Below are positions 24,018 to 37,800 of a stretch of 64,000 nucleotides of DNA, in pieces; within the stretch, counting starts at the first letter, position 1; every line of letters begins with the position of its first letter. The position numbers and the translations under genes were made by a program. A model generated the notes under the pieces. It saw only the letters and a program-made list of their open reading frames with translations. It was not told where the DNA came from and made no database searches. This DNA comes from Nyssa sinensis (lineage: Eukaryota; Streptophyta; Magnoliopsida; Cornales; Nyssaceae): positions 37,194,824 to 37,258,823 of the forward strand of contig CM018035.1 in the NCBI GenBank assembly GCA_008638375.1, read 5' to 3'.

Positions 24018-26224
24018 TGTCACGACCCGAAACCCACCCTGTGCGGATTACCGAATCGCGACCGCCACCCTTCGGCTCGGGGGCCTTAGGACAAAGGCTC
24101 ACATACATAAGCAGCGGTATCGGATAGCGGTGCGACCCATGATTTGCGAAAGCGTGAAAAACTTTTTCTTTTCTTTTCTTATTTTAAAATTTCACACATC
24201 CGTCCGATACTGCCACTCATCACATTGGTACACGTGGTTATACATTCAGAGCATAATAAGGAATTAAAGACTTTATAATTACAATCATATTTAGTTGCCC
24301 CATGGGGTTTAATACATAATAGTGTACCATTTTAAAATACAAGTCACTAACTAGCATTTCATAGTGTTCTTCAAAAGATTACTAATCTTGAAATAAGCTT
24401 CCTATGCCCTTCCACAAAATGATTATAGTTCAACATCCTCATCATCAAAATTAGGACTTGCTTTTAATCACCTAAAAGGGGGATCGGATAAAAATTCGGT
24501 AAGCTAATCTAAGCTTGTGAGAAATTCCAACATTTGTCATAGGGTTTCAATTGGTAGTGGTTTAGCACATGAGAGTTTATAAAATAATAGCTACCAATTG
24601 CTCGTATATTTTGAACACAGAATATATGCGTTCCTTAAAACAAATAACTTTGAAACATTTAAAATATTCAAGCTAAACTTATACATATGAACTTCAAAAC
24701 ATGTAGATATGCATAGTAAAAATGAGGGTAAAACCTGCTTCCATTTTCAACATAACATCTTATCACTTACATTAGTGGAATCCGTTTCGAACCAGACTCC
24801 CATTTTACTTTTACGTGAAGATATCTTGTGCCTGGGAGATTAAATCCTGCTACCTGGCAATTTACAGGTCAATTGAGTTCCGAAGGACCTAAAATCCTAT
24901 CATGTTACAGGTCAACTGAGTTCTGAAAAAACCCAAAATCCTGTCTGTGTGCTTATGCATTGTTTTTCTTGCATTTAAATACGTTTACACATGACTATGT
25001 CAATAGATACTTTTCATGAGCAATTTAAAACATAATGTTCATGATTCGTGATAGAATCTTCAAATACTTGGAATATACAAATTCAGAATACTTCACACCA
25101 ATTTTGGCATTTTAAACCTAGACATGCCGAAATATATTTTAAGAAGACTGTAGTAGAAACCATTTATTGAGCATCTCAAAATAGGGTTCATAAGAACGGA
25201 AACAATTCAAAATTGAAAATCATGTAAATACTGAATTTGGGATTCAAACACTTCATATCTTTTGAACTTAAAACCTCTTCAAATCTGTGGAGTTAAATCT
25301 CCACTTCAAATACAGGGTTACTCACCTTGGTCCTTAGGGTTAGTGCTAATAATGCGCTTTCCCACTTTCCTTGTAGTTCTTAAGAACAATTCATAAATAG
25401 TCTGATTAACTTCACATTTACTGCAATATCACCTATTGATGCTTCTTAACCTTTGCTTAGATCGTATTAAATCCTAAAGGATTTATGAATATTCCATAAA
25501 TTTCATGCGTAATTAATTTAACTCGTAATCTTAACCTATAAAACAATTTAATATGTTAGGAATTAAATTCATTTCAATTTATACTCTTCTGGTAGCTTCA
25601 TTAATTTAAAGTTTAATTTTTATTATTTCACATGTTCACGTGTCACATCTTTTCGTATTTTATTTTAAAATAGGAACCCTACTTTTGAACTCGGAACATT
25701 GAACAACGTTCTAGTTTACATGAATTTATGTTATTCATCAAATTTTATGTCTCTTCATTATAAGTACTTCTTTTGGTCAAATAAACTCTACCATTGAGTC
25801 CGAAACATCGAAGAAAGTCGATTTAGACCCTCTCTGGTTTCGATTTGGCTTTAGGGGCACTAGGGGCAAAATGGTAATTTTACCCCTTTACGTGTCTTTA
25901 TTTTTCGGGGTCTCATCTCACAACAAGGAGCTCACCATTGGTCTCAGAAGGTCCAAGATAGTAAGAATACACTAATAACTTGTCCAATTTGGACATCGGA
26001 CCTTTTCGTCATTATTTAATTTAATTTATTTAATTTATTTTTATTCAATGTAATTTATATATAATATATATATATATATTTTCGTGCATAAAAAGGACAC
26101 GGGATTGTCCTATCCAAAACGGTTAGCATGCTTCACTCTTTCCCCTTGGTCCCCTATTCGAGTCCCAGGGTGCGTAGCACCCTTTTTATTTTCTTTATTT
26201 TAATTTTATATATTATATATATTT
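24018..26224 (-). repeat. A2 3' LTR, first part
   Basis: It starts tgtcacgacccgaaaccc. It contains the putative mini-exon at 25326-25379. Here the acceptor reads TTCTTAA instead of TTCTTAG, so this copy looks disabled; the 5' LTR copy keeps AG. It is interrupted at 26225 by G. Confidence 0.88.
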
Positions 26225-26489
26225 TGTAATACCCCGAAAATCCGACATGACCCAGACTATATTCTGACCTAATAAAAAATAGGTTTTGTGACATTAATAG
26301 TTCAAAATAACCCAAAATACAGTAAACCATGATTGGGGATATCAAATGAATCACTTTTGGGATCACATGTGATTAAATGATCTTAGTAGATGATTGCTAC
26401 TTATTTGAGGATGATCGCCCAGTTTGATTTATGGTGATATGGGTTTGATCATCGAATCTTGATGAGATCATGCAATTGTGGTCGTAAAT

Positions 26490-26690
26490 CAGACTTAATA
26501 GGGATTCCTGTATCTAATATGAAATCTATGTGAAACTTGTATAAAATATCTTCTTGTTGGAGAAACGGTATCCAAAACGCCATGATAGACCGAGAAAAAT
26601 AAAAAGGGGAGATCATGATGATAGAATAAGCATGAAGAGAGATAAGAGTCACCTAGATGTGAACGACTAAGTTTTGAGGACAAAAATTCT
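26490..26690 (+). pseudogene. Decayed remnant of a Ty3/gypsy polyprotein C-terminus
   Basis: Conceptual translation with stops and shifts gives fragments like 'SCWRNG', 'MIDREK' and 'HEER'. Their order resembles the region after integrase in plant chromoviruses (VLWRN..., E.TWE.E, M...YP.LF). It lies directly upstream of a polypurine tract and an LTR-like start, as expected for the end of pol. The match is weak and based on memory of the family. Confidence 0.35.
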
Positions 26691-26708
26691 TTTAAGGGGG
26701 GTAGGATG
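26690..26708 (+). other. Polypurine-like tract inside G
   Basis: 'ttttaaggggggtagga' is followed at once by TGTAACACCCCGACCCG. A second, weaker tract (aaaggagggtgtaatacc) lies at 26842-26860. Confidence 0.6.
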
Positions 26709-29146
26709 TAACACCCCGACCCGATTAATTAATAATTAGTTCGCTAATTATTAATTAGAAACAACATAAAGAATAATCAAGAAAGTTAATTGAGAATTTC
26801 TTGATGGTTGCGATGGGCCGATAAAATAATTAAACACATCAGAAAGGAGGGTGTAATACCTGAACCTAATTACTAATTAATTCGTTGAAATGATGTCGTT
26901 GTAATACTATGGAAACTCGAATTAGCGAACTATGATGACCACAAAGAAATAATAACAGACACGAGGCCTCGGACATCGAAGCTAACCAAAATAGAAAACC
27001 CTCAGAAGAAACTGCTTCGTAAAAAGAGCAATAGAAAAGAAATTAGGAAGGAAATAGCTAAAACAGAATTCTGTGCCAGCCAAACAAGGCATAAGCCTAA
27101 ATGAGGGAAAAATACCTAAAAGTGAGGCCAAGGGAATTTGAACCTTTGATCAAGTGGGGCAAGATTTTAAGCACCCAAAAATAAACCAAGTGGGCTGCTA
27201 GCACTTTTGTGTTTAATTACACAACAGAACTGTATGTAACCCTAAACTATCCAAGCCCACCTCCTAAATTGGCCAATGGCCATACATGCAAACCCCTCAT
27301 CATTAACTGAACCTCTCCACATTAGCTCACATCACCCTTTGATTATTTAGCCACATGATTACACCCGAATCCCTGATGTACATGCATCTATAGATGTATA
27401 TGTATAGGCATGCAATCATATGTATAAATTATACACTTTAGGACACTCCAAATATGTGTGCTATACTAAGAGTGTGAGTGAAGATGAGTGTACTGCACCA
27501 AATAGTGTGTGAGTGACAGTGTGTGATTTCAGATATGATGTAGAGAGAAAGTGAAGAGATTGTGTGTGTGATTGTATGTGTGTGTATGTTCCACATGGAG
27601 GTGCACAAAGAGGAAGGGGACTGAGCAGTAAACGATTGAACTTGAGTCAACAACTGAAGGCCCCATATTGAGCCTAGGAGAAAGAAGAGGTCTGATCTAA
27701 GGTATAAGATACCCAAAACTCATATTTTCCCTTTTTAACTTTTGCTTACTGTTTCAGTCTTTTGAGTACCTATAACTGCCTACATGTATTTAAATGTCAC
27801 TAAGGGATGGTTTTTAAGCAATTTGGGAGAGCCTAGGAAGCTCGAAATGCATAAACCAGGGAGAACCGCCATTGACAGACCTTCCATGCAGCAGGTCTGA
27901 GACAACCATCATGGAATCCGTTTTTAACGATTTAAACCCAAAATAAACCTAACTAGTGTTCAAAAATCACCAAGCTGCGACCTAGAAACACTAAAGAAGC
28001 CCTAGAAAATTTGAAGTGCAGGTCTCGGGTTTGAAACCCAGACTCTGAAATAGGTTTCTAAACCTTGATTTTGGAATGAGGATAGATGCCCCATGCCACT
28101 ACGGTCATGACAAACTAAACCACGCAAGAAATGGTGATGAAACAACCATTTATTAGCCACTTGCAGACCGAGACTATCCAACCTACCATGGCTTATAGAG
28201 CTTGATTCGAGCTCTCAAATGAATGCAAAGAGATTTCCTAGACCCTAAGCAGTTGATACCATTCAAGACAGAAAGAAAATATATCCTAGAAACCACAAAA
28301 TCGAAAGCGTTTCGAAACGGGAACTAGGGCAACAGTAACCTGTATGATGAAGAAGATGACGAGTCAACTGAGTCGACTCACCCAACTCGATCAAACCGAA
28401 ACGTGTCGACTCAGACACGTGTTCAATTGCGGGTTAGCCACCGCATTAATGAAACGGCGTCGTTGGGTTTGAAGGTTTTAAATTAAAAAACTGAAGTTGG
28501 CCTGTTTGGTTACAACTGTATGAAATTGGAATTAGGAATCGGGATAACCCAAACTGTGAGTAAGGTGAAAAATTGGGATATGCTGTACCGATTTTCTGAA
28601 CTGACCTGAACCGACTGGTTCAGGGTTTGTTGGGTTCGGTCTAGGGTTTACGAGGGTAAACCCAATGGTTCAATGAGTTATTAAAATAAAGAAAACTAGA
28701 AGTTTAGTAAATTGCACTTTGACCCCAATTGTTCTGAATATTTGTATTCTGGCCCAGATTTTAAAAGATAAATTTAAATAAGCCCCTGAAAAAATAAATA
28801 ATTAATAAAATAATTTATTTTATTATTTTATTAATTAGGGTAAAATGACTATTTTAACCTTAGACACTAAATACGTCAAACGAAGCCCAAATAAAATAAA
28901 TAAATGGTGTACTTTTACTATTTCAGACATTCCGGACTCGACGGTAGAGTTCGATTTTTGAAATTAAGTCCTGAAAAATAAAGACACACAAATGGTAAAT
29001 AACTGAATTGCCCCTAGTGATACCTAGGGCCAAATAAACATAAAAGATAGTCCTAATTTAACAATGTCAGACACTCTGGACCCAATGGCAAGGTCCATTT
29101 TATGAACCGAAGTCTCGAAAAATTTAGCTATACAACATGTGAAATT

Positions 29147-29440
29147 ATCAAATTGTCCCTAATGCTATATGAAATCCAAATGAAGTCCAAATAGGACGAA
29201 ATTGCTATCGATAGAAGCCCAGATACTCGTGAAACTATACACATGATTAAATGACGAATCAGGGTCAGAATTTCACGAAATGTAAAATTACCAAAATGCC
29301 CCCAATGATATACGAAGTCCAAATGAAGTCCAAATGGGATGAAATTGATACCAATAGAAGCCCAGATACTCGTGAAACTGTACACATGATTAAATGATGA
29401 ATCAGGGTCAAAATCTCACGAAACGTAAAATGACCAAAAT
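29147..29440 (+). repeat. Two tandem units of about 143 bp in G
   Basis: Each unit has 'gaagtccaaatgaagtcc'-like sequence, 'agaagcccagatactcgtg', and 'cacatgattaaatga.gaatcaggg'. The markers lie 143 bp apart. Confidence 0.8.
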
Positions 29441-29604
29441 ACCCCTGAGCATGGCAAGTGCAAAGTAGAGGCCGAATAAAGGCCAATCTGATCTAATAAA
29501 TTGTCATAAGCATAATTATGAAAATCAAAGGGCTAAATAAGACTCCGGAACAGTCAACATATAAAATGAGAAATGATCGATATGTCCTGATGATCTAAAG
29601 CAAA

Positions 29605-30030
29605 TACCGAATGAAGTCTAAAAGACTTAGAAAATTGTATATAAGATATATGGGATATTCTGAGGACCACGATAGGGTCCGGGGTGAGAATGACAAATTA
29701 CCATTTTGCCCCTAAGGTTAAATAAGTACTTAATTAATAATGATTTCAGTCCAAAAGACTTAGAACTTTATATATAAGATATGTGGACTATTCTGAGGAC
29801 CACAACAGGCTCCGGGACAAGAATGGCGAAATTATTCTTTTGCCCCTAAAGTTAAATAAGTACTTAACTGATAACGATTTGAGTCCAAAAGACTTAGAAC
29901 TTTATATTGAAGATATGTGGACTATTCTGAGGACCACGACAAGGTCCGGGACAAGAATGGTAAAATTACCATTTTGCCCCTAAGGTTAAATAAGTACTTA
30001 ACTGATAACAATTGAAGTCTAAATGACTTA
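29605..30030 (+). repeat. About three tandem units of about 134 bp in G
   Basis: The marker tattctgaggaccac recurs near 29655, 29788 and 29922, and each unit ends 'ttttgcccctaaggttaaataagtactta'-like. It is a younger expansion of the general 'attaccattttgcccct' module. Confidence 0.85.
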
Positions 30031-31231
30031 GATTACAATCCTGATAACTACTAAGCCTAATTAAAGAATGTAATAACCTCAGATGAAACCCAATAAAAGG
30101 GTAATAGGCTATTAGGCTATCTTAGGTAATCCGATAGATGCCTAAGATGACGAATAAGTCATGAATGGTTAAATTCTGATCTGTTTGTGATTGATGATGA
30201 TTATTCAGGATATGCATGGAAGTGTCTAACGTATTTGGAGGTTATCATATTATCTATACAAGGAGATAAGCGTAACAGTTTGTGAGTAACTTGGAACTTC
30301 TAACTTGGTGTATAAGTTACACTGTCTAGATATTGTATCTTTATACATTGTACCGTTTTATATGCTATACTATTTAAATGCGTACACTTAAATGCATACC
30401 CTTTTGTACTACATTACACGTGCCATGATTTTGTTCTGTCCTGCACTTCTGTTCTGTTCTGTCCTGCCTAATTAGCGTCTTGTCCTGTTCTGTTCTGTTC
30501 TGTTATGCTTAATACTGACCTGTTCTATTATTTGATTTATTTGCCTATACTCTTGATTGATATACTAGCATCCTGTACTGTTTTGTCTATTCTAATATGT
30601 TGTTCCATTTAGTTCAGTTCTGTTTTATTCTACTTAAACTGCATTTAAAGTGGATTTATAAAACCGTTATTTCTGAAGTGACTAAACTATCCATGTGCTT
30701 TATAAGCAAGAACTGGTTTTGAAACCCATGATAGGGAACCTCTGGTACTCACTGGGCTTGTTAAAGCTCACCCCATTATCCTAACATTTTTCTGGATTTA
30801 TCTCTGGTGGATTAGAAGGCACAATGGGATGACACGGGTTGACATCCCAAGCAAGGATTTGATTAGAACTAATTGTAGAGACTTGGACTCTTGCAGACTT
30901 ACTCAAGCTATTCGAGTGAGTGTTGTGATATGATTAAATTTATTGATATGCTATAGACGTATTGGGACATGGCTCACGATATTGGTGCTCTAGAGATTAT
31001 TTGGTGACTGATGATAGACGTGCTCTGATGTGTTTGGACGAGTTGTGTTCCTGAATTGAAAAAGTTTTAAATTTTGCTACTCTGACCCTACATTTGGAAT
31101 GCAATTCATCAGGTAAGTTCAGAAGTTTGCCTTTGGTTAGTCACATTGTCGGTTGGCAAACTAGCAAGGCGTCTAACTGGCATCACGTCCTCGAGATCCG
31201 CGTAGGGTAGGGTTCGGGATGTGACATATTT

Positions 31232-32961
31232 TTGCCCTATTTTCATCACACGCGCATGCATGTCCACATGGTAAGGGCTTGGGGCTGGGTTCATGAAGTC
31301 GGGCATTTGAACCTCAAGGGCTACGGCCCCTTATTTTTTTTGATTTTTTTTTTTTAAGCCAAACGGCGGACAAGGCTTTAAAACCAGAATAGGCTATCCT
31401 CAATCACGCACAATTTATTAAATTGGCTCATAGACGCGTAACCAAATAGTCCGTATTTAGGTTTTAAAATTTAAAACCTTTAGCCCCGAAATGGCGTCGT
31501 GTTAATTATGCGGTGGCCATCCCCCTTTATAACACGTGTCCGAGTCAACACGCTTAACTCAAATCGAGTTGGGGAGTTGACTCATCGTCTTCTTCTTCAT
31601 TTGAAGCAGTGTTGCCCTAATTTCTAGTATTCTATACCTTCAATTTCGTGTACTTTTGATCGACCAAATTCTTCTATTTTCCTTCCAAAATGTTTCTACA
31701 ATACTAAGGACCCTTTTAGCATTTAATTAAGAGCTTAAACTAAGCTCATGTGCTCGGTCATGAGTTCGATACTCAAACCTGCAACCTAGTCGTTCATAGC
31801 TATTTTTGAGTCAAATCTCTTGGAATTTCTTTCGTTTTGGTCCCCTCTTTCATGGGGTTTCATCTTTCATTCTTAAAAGTGGTTTTCATAGTGAGTTGGT
31901 TAGGTTGGGTTTTAGAGACCCAAACCTGCAACTCGGTTTCTTAGGGTTTTCTTTGAGATTCTTGGTCAAGTCTTAGTGTTTTTAGGATACTTTGGAAGTA
32001 TGTTAGAGGTCTCAACCAACCAAATGGGGTTTGGTTTTAATGATTTCAGACCTGCTTCAAGCAAGGTCCATCAATGGTGGTCCTTCATGGGTCTTATGTT
32101 TTAGACTAAATTTTCGTGCTTGGTTAAGTTTAGATATACCTTAAACATCATATGTGCATAAACAAAGCTTAAATAGTTTGTATATAGGCATATATTTTAG
32201 AGAGAGAAAATATTGGTTTTGATATTTTCTCACATTTTTTCGTGATTCTCTTCTTGATTCCTTCCCTTCTTCTTCTTCCAACTTCTTTGCTCTTGTTTTC
32301 TTTTGATTTATCTCTTACAAAATGAGCATGCAATGCATACACTTGCTTTGAAAGCAAGTTCACCGCCTTCTCTCTCTCTTCAAATCTCTCTCTTTCTATG
32401 ATCTCACATCCCCTTTCATTGACATTCTTACTGCTATATTTACTTCTTCTCTTTCCTTTTGTTCAAAATGCAGCTTTGCATTTATGGTGTTGATATTTTG
32501 TATCATATATGTATATATATATATATAATACATATACTTTACAGCACACAAAGACACACTTTCACACTCTAGTTTGTGCTGCCGACACTCACACACACAC
32601 TTAACAATTCTGCACCCACACACATACCTTTTATGATTATATTAATATATATGTATACATGTATAATTGTTCATGTGTATACATATGATTTTTCATGTGT
32701 ATATATATTTGGATATATATATATATATATATATATACTCACAATACACACTCAATGTATGTATTTTCTTGTGTAACATACATATATAATTTTATGCATA
32801 TTAATATACATTCTTGTGACACATGACATAATTATGATATTGGAAATATACATATTTGTATATTTCTCAACTCTTGGTCTTTTCGAAGTAAATTTTAGAC
32901 TATTGTTTAAAGTCTCGTAATGCGTGCCATATTACCCGATATTTTGGGTCAAGGTGTTACA
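31232..32961 (-). repeat. A2 3' LTR, second part
   Basis: It resumes after the tattt duplication and aligns with 37036-38784 of the right LTR. It includes the conserved hairpin (32046-32080), pyrimidine-rich and TA/CA tracts at 32360-32760, and the end aaggtgttaca. Confidence 0.88.
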
Positions 32962-32975
32962 TTCTCCCCTCTTTA
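32962..32975 (-). other. A2 polypurine tract
   Basis: Minus strand TAAAGAGGGGAGAA, directly before the LTR start TGTAACACC. Confidence 0.8.
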
Positions 32976-33144
32976 TTAGAGTTTTGTCCTAAAAACTTGA
33001 GTGTTATTCATTTCAAGAGTCCTAATCTCTTTCATTTTTACGTTGCTTCTATTATCATATTCATGTGTCTAGTAGTTGAATTTAAATGACATGCATATAT
33101 ATTAGACAGAAACCAAATATTTAGACAGAATACCTAGCTGACTC

Positions 33145-34101
33145 TCAGATGGGTCCTTTGTTAGCCTGATTCCAGTTCGGGCAATTCTTGATACGATGCC
33201 CAGATAGTCCACACTTATAGCAGACTCTAGTACCTTGCCGACAAGGTCCAAAATGTCTTTTCTGGCAAGTAGGGCATACAGAAGTCTCTACTGTCTTTTG
33301 ACTAGTATTACCCCCTTCGTTGACAAAAGTCATACTTTTGACTCATGTTCTAGTTTTCTTCATCTGTTGAGGAGTGGGGCTAACCTGTTTCTTGTCCTTT
33401 TTCTGAGATAGGGCAACCCCAGCTCTCTCAAAGATCTTGGCACGATTTACTACAGCATTATACGTGGGGAGCTCGAAGGGCTCAAGTCTGTATCTGATAC
33501 CATCTCTGAGGCCACTCTCAAATTTTCTAGCCTTCAGATCCTCGGTTATGATAATGTGGGGAGAATAACGAGCTAGTTTTATGAACTTAGCCTCGTACTC
33601 TACTACTGTCATAATTCCTTGGGTTAGAGTCACAAACTCTACTATCTTTTGGTTTTTTAGCGACCTTGGGAAGTGTTTATCATAAAATACTTCCAAAAAT
33701 CTTTCCTAGGTCATTGGCGGTTCTCTTTCTTTCTCCAAAAGCCACCATCCATATACTGCATCCTTAAAAGTGAAGGCAGCATAGGAGACTTTTTATTCCT
33801 CGGTACAAGGAAAAATTGTGAATATGCGTTCCATTTCTTGGACCCACGCCTCAGTGTCGATCGTAGTGTCCAATTCATCAAACCTAGGAGGCTTGAAACC
33901 TTAAAACACTTTATAACTTGAAGTGTTCATTGCCTCAGCAGGTTGTCCCTGATTTTTTGGTAATCCAGGGTTTTGCACTTGTGGGGGTGCTCTGCCCTGA
34001 GCTTGGACACCTGTCATGTTTTGAGCCATTGTTTCTAGAATGTGCTCAACCCGATCTAGTCTATCCTCCGGGTTTCTCACATATCTTCTCGTGTTTACCA
34101 T
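33145..34101 (-). pseudogene. gag: gag pseudogene of A2 (Ty3/gypsy type)
   Basis: Gag would form the particle in which the RNA is packaged and copied. One continuous frame of about 318 codons starts at MVNTRR and carries four in-frame stops (33901-33903 TAA, 33793-33795 TAA, 33706-33708 TAG, 33343-33345 TGA) and no frameshift. Visible parts, in order: an N-terminal charged segment with 'DRL..VEHILE'; a retrotransposon-gag core ('PRFD.LDTTID.EAW', then 'TLTQGIMTV.EYEAKF'); a CPTC..RH...C metal-binding pattern; and a zinc knuckle CYKCGLSGHRIKNC of the CX2CX4HX4C form. It closely matches the A3 gag. No protease or reverse transcriptase follows: only about 170 bp separate it from the polypurine tract. 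Transition-type stops without shifts suggest decay by cytosine deamination. Confidence 0.88.
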
Positions 34102-34259
34102 TATCGTTGAAAAACATATATCTGTTAGTTTTTCGTCTTATATATTCATCACATAAGGTTTATGTTTACTTTCTTCTCATATTCAAGATTTAACATTTTA
34201 TTATTCTTGACTTCTGGGGTGGTTTTTATAGTCCACATTACTTCTCATTTTTGTCTTAC

Positions 34260-34740
34260 TACTTCTATTTACTACGGGTCCCATACCCCGCCTTCTTATT
34301 TAACACGTACTTCTAATCACTTACTTTACTCTAATGCAGTCCCATACCCTACATTCTAGTCAAATCACATACTTCAAATCATTTACTTGACTGTAATGCA
34401 AGTCCCATACCCTGCATTCAAGTCAAATCATATACTTCACATAATCATTTCATCTAATGTGGGTCCCATACCCCGCCTTCAATCAAATCACGTACTTCAC
34501 ATAATCATTTCATGTAATGCTGGTCCTATACCCCGCCTTCACATTAAGATGTATACTTCACATAACTACTTCATGTAACGCGGGTCCCACACCCCGCCTT
34601 CACATTAAGGCATATACTTCACATAACTACTTCATGTAATGCGGGTCCCATACCCCGCCTTCACATTATATCATGTACTTTACATATTCATTTCATGTAA
34701 TGCAGGTCCCATACCTCGCCTTTACTTCAAATCACATACT
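34260..34740 (-). repeat. A2 leader minisatellite, about 8 units of ~60 bp
   Basis: The unit (plus strand) carries gggtcccataccccgcc, then a variable stretch, then 'cacatacttcacata..catttcatgtaatg'. It lies between the gag start and the primer binding site, in the untranslated leader. A3 has 3 units and A4 about 9. Confidence 0.88.
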
Positions 34741-34831
34741 TCACATATTTTAGGTAGCCTAGAACCAACCTAACTCATAGTTCTGTTTCAAATTTTGCTA
34801 GCGTCACTAAATTGGGTTAAGTCAACCTAGA

Positions 34832-34843
34832 GTTTTGATACCA
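34832..34843 (-). other. A2 primer binding site, degenerate
   Basis: Minus strand TGGTATCAAAAC, 3 nt from the LTR. It differs at two bases from the initiator-Met site TGGTATCAGAGC seen in A3. Confidence 0.7.
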
Positions 34844-34846
34844 TGT

Positions 34847-37800
34847 TTTCAGGACCTGAAACCCACTATGTGCAGATTACTGAACCGCGACTGCCACCCT
34901 TCGGCTGGAGGGCCTTAGGGCAAAGGCTCACATACATAAGTAGCGGTATTGGATAGCGGTGCGACCCATGATTTGCAAAAGCATCAAATTTTTTTCTTTT
35001 CTTTTCTTATTTTAAAATTTTTCACATCATTCCGGTACTGCCGCTCATCACATTGGTACACATGGTTATACATTTAGAGCATAATAAAGAATTAAAGACT
35101 TTATAATTACAATCATATTAGTTGGCCCATGGGGCTTAATACATAACAGTGTACCGTCTTAAAATACAAGTCACTAACTAGCATTTCATAGTGTTCTTCA
35201 AAAGATTACTAATCCTGAAATAAGCTTCCTATGCCTTTCCTCAAAATGAGCATAGTTCAACATCCTCATCATCAAAATCAAGACTTGCTTTTAATCACCT
35301 GAAATGGGGGTCGGATAAAAATTCGGTAAGCTAATCTAAGCTTGTGAGTAATTCCAGCATTTGTCATGGGGTTTCAATTGACAGTGATTTAGCACATGAG
35401 AGTTTATAAAATAATCGCTACCAATAGCTCGTATACTTTGAACACAGAATATATGCGTTCCTTAAAATAGATAGCTTTGAAACATTTAAAATATTTAAGC
35501 TAAACTTATACATATGAACTTCAAAACATGTAGATATGCATAGTGAAAATGAGGGTAAAACATGCTTCCATTTTTAACATAACATCTTATCACTTTCATT
35601 AGTGGAATCCGTTTCGAACCAGACTCTCATTTTACATACATGAAGACATCTTGTGCCTGGGAGATTAAATCCTGCTACCTGGCAATTTACAGGTCAATTG
35701 AGTTCCGAAGGACCCAAAATCCTGTCATTTTACAGGTCAATTGAGTTCTGAAGAAACCCAAAATCCTGTTTGTGTGCTTATGCACTATTTTTCTTGCATT
35801 TAAATACGTTTACACAAGACTATGTCAATAGATACTTTTCATGAGCAATTTAAAACATAATGTTCATGATTTCATGAAAGAATCTTCAAATACTTGGAAT
35901 ATACAAATTCAGAATACTTTACACAAATTTTGGCATTTTAAACCTAGAAATGCTGAAATATATTTTAAGAAGACTGTAGTAGAAACCATTTACTGAGCAT
36001 GTCAAAATAGGGTTCATAAGAACGGAAACAATTCAAAACTGAAAATCATATAAATACTGAATTTGGGATTCAAACACTTCATATCTTTTAAACTTAAAAC
36101 CTCTTCAAATCCGTGGAGTTAAATCTCCACTTCAAATACAGGGTTACTCACCTTGGTCCTTAGGGTTAGTGCTAATAATGCGCTTTCCCACTTTTCTTGC
36201 AGTTCCTAAGAACAATTCGTAAACAGTCTCATTAACTTTACATTCACTGTAATATCACGTATTGATGCTTCTTAACTTTTTCTTAGATCGTATTAAATCC
36301 TAAAGGATTTATGAATATTCCATAAATTTCATACGTACTTAATTTAACTCGTAATCTTAACCTATAACACGATTTAATATGTTAGGAATTAAATTCATTT
36401 CATTTTATACTCTTTTGGTAGCTCCATTAATTTAACGTTTAATTTTTATTATTTCACATGTTCACATGTCATGTCTTTTTGTATTTTATTTCAAAAAACA
36501 AACCCTACTTTTTAACTCAGAATATCGAACAACGTTCTAGTTTACATGAATTTATGCTATTCGTCAAATTTTATGTCTCTTCATTATAAGTACTTCTTTT
36601 GGTCAAATAAACTCTACCATTGAGTCCAGAACATCGAAGAAAGTCGATTTAGACCCTCTTTGGTTTCGATTTGGCATTAGGGGCATTAGGGGCAAAATGG
36701 TAATTTTACCCCTTTACGTGTCTTTATTTTTTAGGGTCTCGTCTGACAACAGGGACCTCACCATTGGTCTCAAAAGGTCCAAGATAATAAGAATACACTA
36801 ATAATTTGTCCAATTTGGACATCGGACATTTTCCTCATTATTTAATTTATTTTATTTTATTTTATTTTATGTAATTTATATATAATATATATTTTCGTGC
36901 ATAAAAAGGACACGGGATTTTCCTGTCCAAAATGGTTAGCATGCTTCACCATTTCCCCTTGGTCCCCTATTCGAGTCCCAGGGTGCCCAGCACCCTTTTT
37001 ATTTTCTTTATTTTAATTTTATATATTATATATATTCTTACCCGATTTTCATCGCACGCGCATGCGTGTCCACATGGTAAGGGCTTGGGGTTGGGTTCAT
37101 GAGGTCAGGCGTTTCTAACCTCAGGGGCTACATCCCCTTATTTTTTTTTTTGATTTTTTTTTAAGCCAAACGGCGGACAAGGTTTGAAAACCAGAATAGG
37201 CTATCCTCAATCGCACGCGGTTTATTAGATTGGCTCATAAACGCGGAACCAAACAGTCCGTATTCAGGTTTTAAAATTTAAAACCTTTAGCTCCAAAATG
37301 GCGTCGTGTTAATTATGCGGTGGCCATCCCCCTTTATAACACGTGTCCGAGTCAACACGCTTAACTCAAATCGAGTTGGCGAGTTGACTCATCGTCTTCT
37401 TCTCCATTTGAAGCACTGTTTCCCTAATTTCTAGTATTCTATACCTTCAATTTCATGTACTTTTGATCGACCAAATTCTTCTGTTTTCCTTCCAAAATGT
37501 TTCTGCAATACTAAGGACCATTCTAGCATTCAATTAAGAGCTCAAACTGAGCTTATGTGCTCGGTCATGAGTTCGATACTCAAACCTGCAACCTAGTCGT
37601 TCATGGCTGTTTTTGAGTCAGATCTCTTGGAATTTCTTCTATTTTGGTCCTCTCTTCATGGGGTTTCATCTTTCATTCTTAAAAGTGGTTTTCATAGTGA
37701 GTTGGTGAGCTTTGTTTTAGAGACCCGAACCTGCAACTCGATTTCTTAGGGTTTTCTTTGAGATTCTTGGTCGAGTCTTAGTGTTTTTAGGATACTTTAG

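Larger units (their letters stand above)
26225..31226 (+). mobile_element. Element G: mosaic LTR-type insertion, 5.0 kb
   Basis: It runs from TGTAATACCCCGAAAATCC to CGGGATGTGACA, with TSD tattt at 26220-26224 and 31227-31231. Both ends match F (41173-54892). Inside, at 26690-26708, is a polypurine-like tract followed by an LTR-like start TGTAACACCCCGACCCG that resembles E instead. The 484 bp before it contain a decayed polyprotein tail. So G is either a truncated element or a recombinant of two related families. The LTR-like body holds conserved modules (27866-27900 hairpin; mini-exon-like 30209-30281). Confidence 0.75.

Noticed and set aside
26110..26180. Possible tRNA gene from ttcgagtccc
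   Set aside because: No cloverleaf can be drawn by eye, the A-box is poor, and the same sequence recurs within the A2 LTRs.
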